A stretch of 64,000 nucleotides of DNA, from positions 310,001 through 374,000 of the forward strand of contig VTFK01000279.1 of NCBI GenBank assembly GCA_009617715.1, written 5' to 3'. A program made the translations under genes and the position numbers. Origin of the DNA: Plectrocnemia conspersa (lineage: Eukaryota; Arthropoda; Insecta; Trichoptera; Polycentropodidae). Every line of letters begins with the position of its first letter. The first letter of the stretch is position 1. Shown piece after piece: positions 1 to 10,990 of the stretch. The notes under the pieces are model-generated. The model was not told the DNA's origin. It made no database searches and saw only the letters and a list, made by a program, of their open reading frames with translations.

Positions 1-45
1 AGAACAGATAAAAACCAAATATCCTTTTGTATGGGTATGTTAAGA
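1..45 (-). pseudogene. LINE fragment, antisense piece at the window edge
   Basis: The first ~45 bases match, in the same plus-strand orientation, the plus strand around 18440-18490, which is the antisense of the minus-strand LINE there (shared blocks ataa-accaaat-tcctttt and ggtat-ttaa). It is therefore a minus-strand fragment of that LINE family. It runs off the window edge and abuts a plus-strand fragment of the same family. Confidence 0.5.
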
Positions 46-300
46 ATCTTTTCGACTATTATTTTAAGAAAGTTTCGATTTCGGTGAAAACATTTTGGCT
101 AAAGAAACTTCCATTAAAGATCTCAGAATCACTTTTGAGAGCAAGTGGAGGTTCTCTCTTTACATACAGAGCGTATGTGATAAATTTTGATGAACCATCA
201 GTTATATGCGTTCTCTATGACACATTAGTTTGCAGCATAAATATCCGAATAAGCAAATACTTAAATATTTAAGACATTCTTTATGGAGGGCTCTCTCAAT
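45..300 (+). pseudogene. Decayed LINE reverse-transcriptase C-terminal fragment
   Basis: The broken plus-strand translation contains ...FWLKKLPLKISESLLRASGG... and FDEPSVICVLYDTLVCSI. This aligns with the downstream RT region of the 18-kb minus-strand LINE (TRETSTKDLGITFESKWRFS and FDDPSVIRILYHTLVRSI). The reading frame is interrupted several times and the RT catalytic core is absent, so this is a dead fragment. It is the same family as 17985-19140, in opposite orientation. Confidence 0.7.
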
Positions 301-480
301 AATGCTCCAGAGACTGTTCCCTTTAGAGCTGCATTCATTAAGTGGGATTATTTTAAGAAGATCAGCTTTGCCGATCATAACAGCCTTAAGATTTTGCGTC
401 GCTGGGGGTCTGTGCCCCCAGATAATGTTCTCCGTAAACCGTGTCCCTAGTGACGTTTCACTGATGTTTTTTTTTTGCTA
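301..480. other. Unassigned moderately GC-rich patch next to the LINE fragment
   Basis: About 180 bp with a higher GC content than its surroundings, following the LINE fragment and ending in a T-rich run. One frame reads ...WDYFKKISFADHNSLKILRR..., which looks like decayed coding sequence, but I cannot assign it to a family. Confidence 0.3.
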
Positions 481-1090
481 TATATAATATAATAAAGTAA
501 AAAAATCTAAAATTTATAATTAGTAAATAAATTATTTCAACTGTAAGAATGACAATTAGAAAAATATATATGATAAAAGCATACTTTTTTTATTACTACC
601 AAATTTTTCTTTTAACGTGTGACTCTTTCAAGTACAAAATTTAAATAACGAATGATTTTAAACATTGTGACAATAGCTGTAAAACGATATGCGTATGTAT
701 TTAAAGAGCCTAAATTTATCCAGTTAAGTTATTCATTATTTTAAATTCAGGTAAATTATTGTACTAGGACTTAACCGGGCATATAATATATTGAGATTAA
801 AAAAAATAATTGAAATACGGTTGGTTATAAAACATTTAAAAATATTTGAGACAATGATTCTGATTAAAAAAATTAGAGGCAGTTTTTATTTTAAACCGAT
901 TTGGGAATTTGCTTCAAGCACCTTAAATTCTCAATTCACATTTAATTTGCCATGGTATTAAATAAATAACGCTATTTTTAACTTAAGCGAAGGTAGATAA
1001 AAAATGTGTTTAAGTTATCGACATAACTTGATAAAAAAAAAAAAATATGTATCACTACAAAAACACAATATAAATTAAATAAAATAGTTA
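481..1090. other. AT-rich stretch, nothing recognised
   Basis: Very AT-rich intronic filler with no supported ORF, repeat or motif. Confidence 0.6.
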
Positions 1091-1136
1091 TAGAGTACGC
1101 TCGGGATAAGGATTCCGGTTTGTTATTGTGTGCGTG
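1091..1136 (+). repeat. Left TA duplication and terminal inverted repeat of copy 1
   Basis: TA at 1091-1092 followed by the 44-bp terminus, the inverted partner of 1916-1959. Confidence 0.85.
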
Positions 1137-1959
1137 AACTGTGTGCCTCAAAACAATTTCGCTCAGAATATTATTTTATTTTTATTTTAAAAGAAAATAT
1201 ATGTTTATTTAACATACATACATCTGAGCTAAGTTGGAAATTTCAACAGACAATTAAAAATATATTATATAATCGAAGAAACCAGACATTGATGTCATTA
1301 ATTAAATATTTGCAAAATTCAAAATCTTTCACTAGTCAAAAAAATAATGAAGTCTTTAGCTATTCTTCAAAAGCAAAAAGATATAAAATGGGGAAAGAAA
1401 TTATTCGCAGATTGTTTAATGGCTCGACAACTCTATTAAAGCATTAGAATCCATTGAATAAACAAAAATTATTATTGGCGCAACGATAAGAATAATAATT
1501 TTTTTAAGCTTTACAGAGAATAGTGTAAAAAAAACCAACAACGTACGGATTAATGGAAAAAAATTAAAATATTTTATTCCACGGGTAAGAGAACGAATAA
1601 CTTACAGTGTATATTTGAAGCCTTGATATCAATTAGCCCAGATATGCCCAAGAAATTTTGTTCTCTTAAAATTTCATTTATAAATAAAAAACAGTGGCAC
1701 GAGTGACCTACCCATGGGACAGTGGGCATATCTGGGTTTTACACCAATATCAACACAAAATTATTTAAAATAAATCACTAGAGAAGATCGAACTTCTGTG
1801 CCGCACTGTACTTTAATGACAAATACCAGCGTTGACGAATCAGCGACTGTCCTTAAAAGAGAAAGCGGGACAACAAAGTACACGCTACATAGCTTATCCC
1901 TCTCATATATATGTACACGCACACAATAACAAACCGGCATCCTTATCCCGAGCGTACTC
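1093..1959. mobile_element. TA-flanked nonautonomous DNA transposon, 44-bp TIRs (copy 1)
   Basis: The left terminus 1093-1136 and right terminus 1916-1959 are inverted copies with one mismatch over 44 bp. They begin GAGTACGCTCGGGATAAGGA. TA dinucleotides flank both ends (1091-1092 and 1960-1961), as in the Tc1/mariner superfamily. The 867-bp interior has a GTG-started open frame at 1130-1447, but no transposase motif is visible and the frame is broken in the second copy at 61998-62770. I therefore treat it as a nonautonomous (MITE-like) element. The superfamily call rests only on the TA target duplication. Confidence 0.85.
1636..1738. repeat. ~100-bp block with 14-bp inverted ends, absent from copy 2
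   Basis: CCCAGATATGCCCA (1637-1650) and its exact complement TGGGCATATCTGGG (1723-1736) bound this block inside the copy 1 element. The second copy lacks it, which accounts for the length difference between copies (867 against 773 bp). TTA lies on both sides (1633-1635 and 1739-1741), which could be a 3-bp target duplication of a Harbinger-type MITE. Copy 2, however, retains sequence resembling the right end (ATATCGGGGTTAAACC), which favours a deletion in copy 2. Confidence 0.5.
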
Positions 1960-1961
1960 TA
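1916..1961 (-). repeat. Right terminal inverted repeat and TA duplication of copy 1
   Basis: A 44-bp inverted copy of 1093-1136 with one substitution, followed by TA at 1960-1961. Confidence 0.85.
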
Positions 1962-4085
1962 CAATAATAATGATAATTTTTAAGGAATATATTTGTACTA
2001 ATATAGTGTAGGTATATTGGATTATAAAATAAACAATGAAAAGAACATTATACAGATAGCTTAAGATTTGTCAATTATTTATTCAATAATAAATATACAA
2101 AAGATTATATGTATATATGTATGTACACTATTAGTAATGTCAACCGATTCATTTCTGATTCTCACACCATTTCTGCTGCAATAACATTCGGCATTGTGTA
2201 TCGCGGTGGAAATCGACAAATTTATACAGTTCGTTCCCATTACGCGGCACATAAAATTGTGAAAATATTACCTTCGAAAGAAAAAAAGAAGTGGAAAACA
2301 GCCAGGAAGGCAATTTGTAAATAGAAAAGCGTACGAAAAGAAAAAACAAATAAAGAGAAAGAAAAGTGCGAGTATAAACGAAAAGAAAATTCGAACGCAT
2401 TGGTTTAACAGAAGAGAAGAGTTTTCGGAACGGAATCGGTAATGATGACAAAAGATAAGCGTCTGGAAAATCATATTTCATACGAGAACGAGATTCTTCC
2501 CTTCCGATTCTGTATGAAAAATCTTACGATCGTTCGATTTTATCATGATCGGAAGGCTGACTGTGGAATTTCGGTTCGTTAATTAAGCACTTTCCAACTA
2601 TTTATTGTACGAGCGGAGAGCCAAAAAATGAGAGGAAAACGTTTCTCGGGGTGGAAAAAAGCGTTATCTTCTTGGAATATTGTTATTGGTGACATATTTC
2701 AAGGGTTGGGTGCGTAACCATATTATTGAATTTGAACAAGGGAAGAAAATTATTTTCAAGGTTCTCATACCGAAGCGTGCGTGGGCTTCTTTGTATTGAA
2801 ATGTACTCTCAAAAGTGATATTTACCTGTAGCAGAAAATAAAATGATACATATAGAATTATGTTTATATGTATAAATATATAAATAATAAAATACGCAAA
2901 TATAATTTAACATTTGAAATGCAGTTGTGTTTTTAGGGGCAGAACGATGTTATTATCATAATGTTACCATTGGCGTTGGGTAATAAATTTGAGCAATCAA
3001 AAGCGGAGTTCGTTTGCGTAAATCGTATCCAAAACGAAATTATACACTCAGACTCCAGTGTATAATTAATGATTGTAAACTTTATAAATTAACATCGAGC
3101 CTATGACCTGATAGCTGCGAAAAGATAAAATTGATGGCGAGGAGTCACGCACTTCCGCACCAGTTTTCCCTCTATTTCTTTAGAAGGAACGAAACCCAGC
3201 TTAAAATAAATATGCAAAATATATTGTAAAACCATAACAAATATATTATTATTTTTTACAGATATATTTAAAATAAATAATTATTTATATAAAAACATAT
3301 ACTTCATTATTATCAAACTATTATCGTGTTTTTAGATTTCCAAGTCTTTCAAGTCCATCGCATGCATCTAGTAATTTTATCAATATATATTCTTTATCTA
3401 GAGAATTTGTCATAATAGTAGGGCACCCCTTAAAATACATATTGCATCCATAATTTCAGAATATATTTTTATTAATATTCGGATATAATGCAAATAAATT
3501 TATTAAAATTGGATGTAAGTCGTAATGTTTATCAAGTGTAAAAAAAGCGTATAGTTGCATGTTTTAATTAGCTGGATTATATTTTTATAATTATATTAAT
3601 ATAAGCTATATAAATGTTAAATAACATTATTAAAGAAAAGGTCATACAAAAAATTTAATTTTATTAAAACTATTATAAACACAGATCCATCAACATTTAA
3701 TATTTTTTTGACGTGACGTAAGTAACGGTTTATTGAATATGGTAGAGATTAGTTTTAATAAGATACAAGAAGCAAACGAATGTCGAACATATGATTAAAA
3801 AAGCAACTGCTCAAGAAACCGGTGTATTATATCACTGAACTGTTTTTAAAGGTGGCTAGTTAAATTGATCAAAAAAATAAGGGTTAAAAATTGAATGGTT
3901 TGAATTTTGAATTATGGTTTGAAAATACATGCATGTATTTTCAGTACTGTAGTACTATCAAAATATACTCTTTACTGTGATTTGAATTTCACAAGCCAAG
4001 ATTTGCATGCAATTAGAATTTTTTGTCATTACATTACGGTGAAGCATTACTGCTATTTCTTCATTAAATTAAAAGGGAATAAAAT
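1962..4085. other. AT-rich stretch, nothing recognised
   Basis: Intronic filler. 2140-2620 and 2930-3190 are somewhat less AT-rich, but no splice-bounded coding, repeat or RNA feature is supportable. Confidence 0.55.
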
Positions 4086-4089
4086 CTAA

Positions 4090-4740
4090 ATTAAGATTCA
4101 ATCATTCCTCAACATGAGCGGCATGTTCGATTTCGCATTAATTTCTCCTTCAGTCGCCGCTCTTTCGATTCAACGTCGATTTCATTCTCGCCATCGAAGC
4201 GAGAGATGCAATCTTGCTCGGAGACAGTTTTTCAATCTGCGTCCGTCGAGAGATGAAAAATTCACGTTTAACGCGATTAATTCAGTTAATTTCCGCCGTG
4301 GGAGGGCCGCGGCGATCCGTATCTATATCTATATAGGTATATAGCGGCGCGAGATAAAAGCTGGAATAAATTGAAAATTGTTGGGGATTGATTTGAATGG
4401 GAAAGGGCCCGGGGCCCATCAATCGTCGCTAACGGCGGGCGGCCGACGTTCTACGTAATTGGCTGCAAAACTTCAAGATGGAGATTTACGGTAAGGGATG
4501 GGCGAGGCAGGACACTGCTACGAATAGAAAAGTGTCACGCAGCCAGTCATCAAATACGTATCCATCTTCGATTGCGAATGCGAGGGCCCTCCGCTTCGAT
4601 TGCGTGGCCGAATTTCGTTTCGTTATTGAAATTTCGGCTCGAACCATTAATTTTCAGCAGTGGGTACATCCAGATTTATTCGTTGATTTGTCCGTCTTTA
4701 TACTAATTTACGTGACGGATTTTAATGCGATATTTAATTA
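4090..4740. promoter_or_regulatory. GC-richer island, candidate conserved non-coding element
   Basis: A sharp rise in GC and CpG against AT-rich flanks, including a GGGCCCGGGGCCC-like core near 4407-4419 and GGCGGGCGGCCG near 4434. Two overlapping open frames (4114-4344 and 4478-4741) exist only because stops are rare in GC-richer DNA; neither resembles a protein I know. The regulatory role is inferred from composition alone. Confidence 0.3.
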
Positions 4741-6355
4741 AATAAAGCAATATTATAGTAAATGCGAAACTACATCATTGTTTTTTTTAATAAAGTCACG
4801 GTAAAAGGTTTTGCATTGTATATTTAAAATGAGTTGAATTCAAGGATTCGATTTTAGATTTAGATCAGATAAGTAATCTTAAAGTATTAAAATTTAATGG
4901 AAATGTGTTTCAAAAAATCAGGTCTTTCTTTTAATACTAGTTTAATATTGTTGCAGTGGTTTTAGTATATAGTTCACTACGAATGGATCGTAAATAAATG
5001 TATAAACTTATTACGGCTCACATTAATGATGTCAATTAAAGCAGTATGTCAAACACTGCCTTTGTATTTCAAATATGGCATAGGTTTAATGATACAAGTT
5101 GAGTCATGTAAACTACTTGTATTACAAAGACATTGATTGTAAACATATTTTTCAGCATTATTGAAACATTATAATCATTCATAATTTAATATAGCAATAA
5201 TAATAATAACATTATAGGAATTAAATGTCATTTTTTTATTCTAAATTAAGCTCTTTACCCTACAAAAAATGATCAGCAAAATTATTATCGTTTTTTTTTG
5301 CGTATATATAAATATATTTTTTATCGAAATCGCTTTACCGTCTACATCGCTCGAGGGCTCGAGTTGAGCATTTTGTTTTCGTACTTTTTTCGCTTGTATA
5401 CGCACACACAAAAAAAACAAGGCATAATCACTTGAATTGAAAATCCAATTTCACACTAGAGGAATCCAATCATTCGCACAAATAATTCGATTCGTACTTT
5501 CGTACCGTTCCGATCGCATTAAACGTTGTTTTTTTTCTTAACTTGCGTAAAGCACAATACAGCGCGTGGAATATTAAGCAAAGGGAACCGAGAAGAATAT
5601 ACACTGTATTTTGAATGTTGATACTACATATGAAGAGGGAAAGAAATGTAGTTTTTTTGTACTACCACCCATCGTATACACACACACATGCGATACGAGA
5701 GGAATATGAAATTGGGCTCCTAGGCGAGGTTCTCAACTATCCCGTGAGCAATTTCGCAGACGTAATATGCGAATTTTTACTACAGGTTTCCTTCGTCAGC
5801 CTCGTGTTCCTGAAGCTCGTGAAAAATAGAGTCGACCTAATAAATATATTTTTTTTCGAGAGAGGCAAGAACACGCGTTATATATATATTTATTTTACGA
5901 TCACGCGCTACGAGAGATTAATAGATTTTTTATGCTTATACGTCTTCAGGTTTATGTACGTGAGTGAGTTGATAGTGATTTGCATTGTGTGAGTATTTTG
6001 TATCCAATCCACAAAGTAATCATTTTTAAAATCTATATTTTTGAAAATGTTTTAAGTAGAATTTTATATATTAATATCAGACAACTTTATAATACTTATA
6101 TATATGTGTTAATAATTTAAAATATTTTTTAATTAATACAGAAAAATCAAGAGAAAATATTCTCATTATTTTTAATATTTTCAGTGATGCAAACTATAAC
6201 TAGTGACTCAGTTTTACCCCTCAAAAAATGGATATTTGCTACTTTTAGTAGTTACTGATAAGAAAAGTGGGCTTTATATGTTATCATAAAATAAATAAAC
6301 TATATTTGTTATTACACGATTGATGCTTCAAGAGCATTCATAAGTGATAAAGATA
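4741..6355. other. Mostly AT-rich stretch, nothing recognised
   Basis: There is a less AT-rich part near 5330-5990, including an open frame at 5615-5992 with no recognisable domain. No repeat partner or motif was found. Confidence 0.5.
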
Positions 6356-7080
6356 CAGGCGGCTCTCGATTTTCGCACAATTCGCTATTTCGCACATTAA
6401 AAAAAAATCATTTTTTTAAAATTTAATTTTTTTAAAAAAAATTATAAACATGAGTGAGAAACGGAAAAACTTTAGTGTTGAAACAAACAAAAAAAAATCA
6501 AGGACTCATAAACTTCACACGATTAGAGACAAAGATGGAAATTATTAGACGTTCTGACCAACATCAAAAAGATGTCCCTCTGAGTATTTAAATTATTCAA
6601 ATAAAAGCTCTTAGTTTGCACAAAGATAGGAAGGATAGATTAAAAAAAAGATTTTATCAAGGTTTTTCATAAAATGAGGTATTCTTTTCATATTATGAAA
6701 TTTACTGGAGAATCAGCTGATGCGGATAAAGATGCTGCAAAAGAATTTATTTCCTAATTATCCAAAATTATTGAAGATGGAGAATATTCCTCTAGCCAAA
6801 TATTTAATGTAGATGAGTCAGGATTATTTTGGAAAACTTTTTAGCAATGAAAAATATGAATGAAGCCTTCGCGCACCTTGACAATTGTTTAAATATAATG
6901 AAAGATTGTGATCCCAATGGAGAACGCATATCTCAAGTGCGTAGGGCGATCATTAAAGACATATAGCATGTTATAAAATACTATATGAAAAAAATAAAAA
7001 GAATAGTGGAAAACAGTTAACTCTTGGTAACTTTTTAAAGGAAACACCCGCAACCCCTACTTAAACATGTATCTTAAACG
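6356..7080 (+). pseudogene. Internally deleted Tigger-like (pogo) transposase remnant
   Basis: The left end looks intact: TA at 6354-6355, then CAGGCGGCTCTCGATTTTCG, a Tigger-style terminus. An ATG at 6450 begins MSEKRKNFSVE, like Tigger N-termini. From 6695 one frame reads KFTGESADADKDAAKEFIS, stop, LSKIIEDGEYSSSQIFNVDE and SGLFW, the typical stretch up to the first catalytic Asp (NVDE). A stop follows at once, and the next frame (from 6847) jumps to the C-terminal region MNEAFAHLDNCLNIM...CDPNGERISQVRRAI. The DDE core between these has therefore been deleted, and the DNA-binding part is frameshifted. The right terminus was not found. Non-functional. Confidence 0.85.
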
Positions 7081-7573
7081 CCTCTTAAACATTTTACATT
7101 TACTTAATAAATAAATATTAAATGTTTAAAGATTAAGCAGCAAAAAAAATAAATTCAAGGCAATTACTAAATAAAAAAGACAATTATATCCTAGTTTATA
7201 AATATAAGTAAATTGATTACTTAAATACATTTAATCGAATAAGTAGAATTTATTATAAAATACTGTATGTTCGGTTTCTAAGAGTATATTAAAACAATGA
7301 AACTATATAAATAAACAATATTAATGTTAATTTATAATTTTAATTAATAAGTCATAGACAAATCACAGGTAGTTTTTTTATATAGGAAATCTTAAATTTA
7401 ATTTGTGAAAAATTCAAACATCTGCACAATTTGTAATAAATTTGAGGCCATTCTTACAAAGATTTAAAAAATAATTAAACACTGTTTTTAAAAGCAAAGC
7501 CACGCATAGTATTTTTCACAGAAATAGAACGAATATTGCATAGATCATCTAATGGCACATCTGTCACAAGACC
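7081..7573. other. AT-rich stretch, nothing recognised
   Basis: No motif, repeat partner or coding evidence; the missing right end of the Tigger-like element was sought here and not found. Confidence 0.5.
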
Positions 7574-8353
7574 TTAATCACCCATAAATATCGCCGAAAA
7601 ATCTACTCTTTGTTTAGACTTAAAGACACGCGCTAGCTAAAAAACACATTTCGACTTACGCATAGTACTATTGTTCTTTTACCCACGGTTACTGATCGCC
7701 AGAGTGGTCATTTAAGGCGTGAACATATTTCGTCTGTGTGTACAAAAAGTGATGCATTTGGCTCGCAAACATTTTTATCTATGGTTTGCCAGAGCTATTT
7801 CGAAGCAGCAATATAAAGTATGTGACACTTGGTCACAGAAGAAGAGACGCTGTGAGCTACGAAACGGATAAGAATACAACTCGAGACGTCAGCAAAGACT
7901 TTCTGACTTACAAAACTTGGCATTTAAATTTCACGGGTTAATAAAACCATCTACATTTCTCTCTATATAGATCTGTTACCAGCTTTTACGGCATTTATTT
8001 GCCTCAAAGCCACATCTTTTCGCCTTTAAGACTCGAAAGTGATTCAACTCTAAATTGATAATTTTATTAACCAGCATTACACATGGTCACAGAAGAGAAG
8101 CTGTGAGCTACGAAGGAAGACGAAACGGATAAGAATATAACTCGACACTTCAGTGAAGACTTTCTGATTTACAAGAACTGCCATTTCAACTTCACCGCCT
8201 GATAGTAGCATCTACATTTTGTTATATATATGTTTATATAATGAACTTTTATCAGCTTTTCCTGTGTTTATTTGGCTGCAAAGCCACACCCTTTCGCCTT
8301 TAAAACCCGAAAGTGATTCAACACAGAATCTAAATTGATAATTTTATTAATTA
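7574..8353 (+). repeat. Interspersed repeat copy 1 (unclassified), with internal tandem duplication
   Basis: Homologous to 12806-13260 in the same orientation. Shared landmarks are TTAATCACCCATAA at the start, CAAACATTTTTATCTA-like, TATAAAGTATGTGACACT, and GCRAAGACTTT...TTCAC. Both copies share a core of about 450 bp. Copy 1 then continues through a two-unit tandem repeat. No coding motif was recognised. An LTR fragment or the end of a nonautonomous element are both possible. Confidence 0.7.
7831..8353 (+). repeat. Two-unit direct tandem duplication (~255-270 bp units)
   Basis: Unit A (7831-8084) and unit B (8085-~8353) both start GGTCACAGAAGA. Both contain CTGTGAGCTACGAA, AAACGGATAAGAATA, GACTTTCTGA, CGAAAGTGATTCAAC and TAAATTGATAATTTTATTAA in the same order. 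They differ by scattered substitutions and indels, so the duplication is not recent. Confidence 0.85.
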
Positions 8354-8459
8354 GGCTTTTTATTAATTATCTGTATAACATGTGTATTTTCCTGTTGATA
8401 ATAAACTTCCTGTACATAAAATTGTCAATATATATACAACGCAAATAAAGTCTTTTATG

Positions 8460-8940
8460 TCATTACTAGGTGACTATCGAATCTATTCCGCATAGGCGAG
8501 TTTACGGCCTGCGTAACTCACCCCCATAGCTATACCAATATATCAATGGTATCTGGATTCGCTCACGGCAATAAAGAAATGTTAATTCGCGACAGTAATA
8601 AAGCCATAGCTGTAGCCCACTAAAGTCATTCTTCTGGATTTTATCTATCGTCCAAAAAGCGGATTTACGATCCGCACAGTGTGTAGCGAGCTTTCGCCAC
8701 CCGCTGTCCGCAAACAGAGGACAAAATTTATGGAATAGTCTATTGTGTACAGCGTCTCGTTCTGACGGTTCGCTGAGAGGTGCGTCTATTTATTAGACAC
8801 CACCCTGCGGTTTTGATGTGTCATCCTAAATAGCCCACCGTTTGTCGGCAGCTATGGGGTCGACGGCATTAGCTAGCGTAATCTAAAGCCTCTTACCGCT
8901 CCATTTCTTCTCTGAGAGTACCCCTCGCACCGAGACATTA
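8460..8940. other. Unassigned GC-neutral block with several potential stems
   Basis: Composition differs from both flanks. It contains inverted pairs such as GCGGAT/ATCCGC (8659-8664/8670-8675) and GTCTA/TAGAC inside GTGCGTCTATTTATTAGACA (8780-8799), but no long ORF. It could be an untranslated part of a retroelement, a structured non-coding RNA, or chance. It follows the AATAAAG-containing end of repeat copy 1. Confidence 0.35.
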
Positions 8941-9590
8941 ATTGAGATAACATCTAGTGCTCTGGCAGAGAGCGAAATAATATTCTCCAGGCATGTTTCT
9001 CGCGTTGCTAACACGAGGGCTAACCGCGAGCTTGCTCACGGGTCCGTTTTGGACCCGTACAACAATCCGCTCCGGGTGCTTAGACCCTAATATTATATAT
9101 GCAAATCGTGGAAATTTTGAATTAATAATGCGTGTCAAATTTTCGGACGTGTATACACGCGTGTTTTGGCAATTATTAGCGAGCCGCTTTTGTGCGTATT
9201 ACATTGTGTATGGTTAATTTATTAAGACCGGTTGGAAGGAATGGTTTTGTATGTAAAAGATACAAATAAATATTTTATGTAGTGGTAGTATCGAAGAACG
9301 CTCTAAATGCCAAGAGAATCAACTGTCAATCTTCGCAATAACATAAGTAAGTTACTATTACTGCAGTAGGTGAAAATTGACTTGTGATATCAAAACAAAA
9401 AACAATGAGGTGCCAGTATATTGCTGCAGCATCAAATTGCCATTTAATATATAAACATACATTCATACATATATTTATGTGAACGCAGTTGACAGTTTTT
9501 TTAAATTCAGTCTGAATTCAGAAGCTGTGTTCCATCAAGTTAAAGGATGAATAATTTCAACATGTTTGCTCATGTACCTTTCGGGTATAA
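8941..9590. other. Mixed-composition stretch, nothing recognised
   Basis: Overlapping open frames on both strands at 8938-9217 show no domain or splice support. The rest is AT-rich filler. Confidence 0.45.
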
Positions 9591-10060
9591 TTTATGAGCG
9601 TTCAAACGGTTAAACGGTCCGCTTTGTGGTATTGTCCAAGGGCTGGTTTTGATTTCCGCCGTCGAAAAGTACACACGTTCGCTACAATCGGACCGGGGGT
9701 GAATCCGAACGAAAACAGATAGGGCAACCGAATGAATTTTAATCAAAGCGCAGAAGTTCGGAAGTGAGTTTCGGAAGCTGAATTACTGGGGCGTGGGCGG
9801 TTTGGAAGGGCGTTTGGGGACATTAGCGCCAGGTTGGGTCTCGCGATCGTCGCAATAATAATAACAACCGTTGTTCCCTTAAGGGCCCAAGAAGGACCTC
9901 GACGCGGATGTTGGGTCCGAACAATGCGGGGAACAATGTCGATTCGGGTACAATATTAATACGGAGCCATTGACTTTGTTGTTGACGGGCCATTGTTTTG
10001 TTATCAAGCGCGCGCACGGGCAATGTGCGTTGACATGAGGGACCTGCGTCACAAACTCAC
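9590..10060. promoter_or_regulatory. GC-richer island with clustered Sox-type motifs, candidate enhancer
   Basis: A GC-rich block in AT-rich surroundings. Within about 90 bp it has AACAATG at 9920 and 9932, CCATTG at 9967 and CCATTGTTT at 9990, all matching the Sox HMG core (ACAAT/ATTGT) on either strand. No coding homology. The enhancer role is an inference from composition and motif clustering. Confidence 0.35.
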
Positions 10061-10467
10061 GTATACACATGTATTATAAATGCTTGTATCGGATACAGAT
10101 TATTAAGTTTTTGCCATAAAACTTCACACACGCAGTAAATTTGTTAAGGAATATTCGAAAAAAAAATGAGTCAGGTTAAGATTGATGTTTGGTTAATAAA
10201 GCATCATCATTTTTACAGCTTTAATACATATGCACCGGCTTATACCACAGCATGTGAATAGATTTTTGTTAAAAAAAATTAAATATATTTTTTTGTTTTA
10301 TAAAGTTTAAGAACAAGCATTAAAAATATACATATTTCTACTAAATATATGTTAATTAGATTGAGATCAACTAAAAATAATTTTATTATTATATTATTTT
10401 TAAATTGTCTTTTAATTTAAAATATAAAAAAACTTTCAGTATAGCTTGATTATATATATATTATATA

Positions 10468-10498
10468 CATCTTGATATATATTATATATATCAAGATG
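10468..10498. repeat. Near-perfect 31-bp palindrome
   Basis: Arms CATCTTGATATATA (10468-10481) and its exact complement (10485-10498) around a 3-nt centre. Confidence 0.8.
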
Positions 10499-10547
10499 GT
10501 GTGTTGAATATACAAACTTTTTAAATTTTCCCGAGCCTTGTATTATA

Positions 10548-10571
10548 TTATTATTATTATTATTATTATTA
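10548..10571. repeat. ATT microsatellite
   Basis: About eight uninterrupted ATT units. Confidence 0.9.
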
Positions 10572-10679
10572 GGCAATATATGCTCCTTTTAAATTCAAAA
10601 ACAAAGACTCATCTTTACGCGAAATACCTTTACGAGTTTTATGAATACACATACTTAATATTTTTTCATAAAAGAGGGA

Positions 10680-10990
10680 GAGAAAGAGCAAAAAATCGCG
10701 TCATTAAATTAAGCTGAGAAATTTGCGTCGATCACAGCAGCAGCGGCGATAGATAAAAAGAGACCTTTTCGCGTAATCAGGCTGTTTGACACATTTTGCA
10801 CGCGCAAACGGTCCAACAAATTGCGGGGCCCAAAAATTTCGGATCATATTCTAGAAAATAAAACGTGTATAGTATACATCTATACACACGCGCGACCTTT
10901 ATCTGTTTAAACGGAAGCAATTTCGCGCAACGTTATTTATTGCCGAAAGTGAAACTCGCGTAAGCAAATTGATTGGAAATTAGCTTTTTC
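10680..10990. promoter_or_regulatory. Moderately GC-rich island, candidate non-coding element
   Basis: Includes AGCAGCAGCGGCGATAGATA and ACACGCGCGACC; composition contrasts with the flanks. No coding evidence. Confidence 0.25.

Larger units (their letters stand above)
10061..10680. other. AT-rich stretch with palindrome and ATT microsatellite
   Basis: Very AT-rich. Apart from the foldback at 10468-10498 and the ATT run at 10548-10571, nothing is recognised. Confidence 0.6.

Noticed and set aside
1130..1447. 105-codon protein inside the copy 1 inverted-repeat element
   Set aside because: It starts at GTG inside the terminal repeat, has no domain, and is frameshifted in copy 2.
2149..2481. 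110-codon minus-strand hydrophobic protein
   Set aside because: F/L/S-rich composition comes from an A/G-rich plus strand; no signal-peptide or transmembrane family recognised and no splice support.
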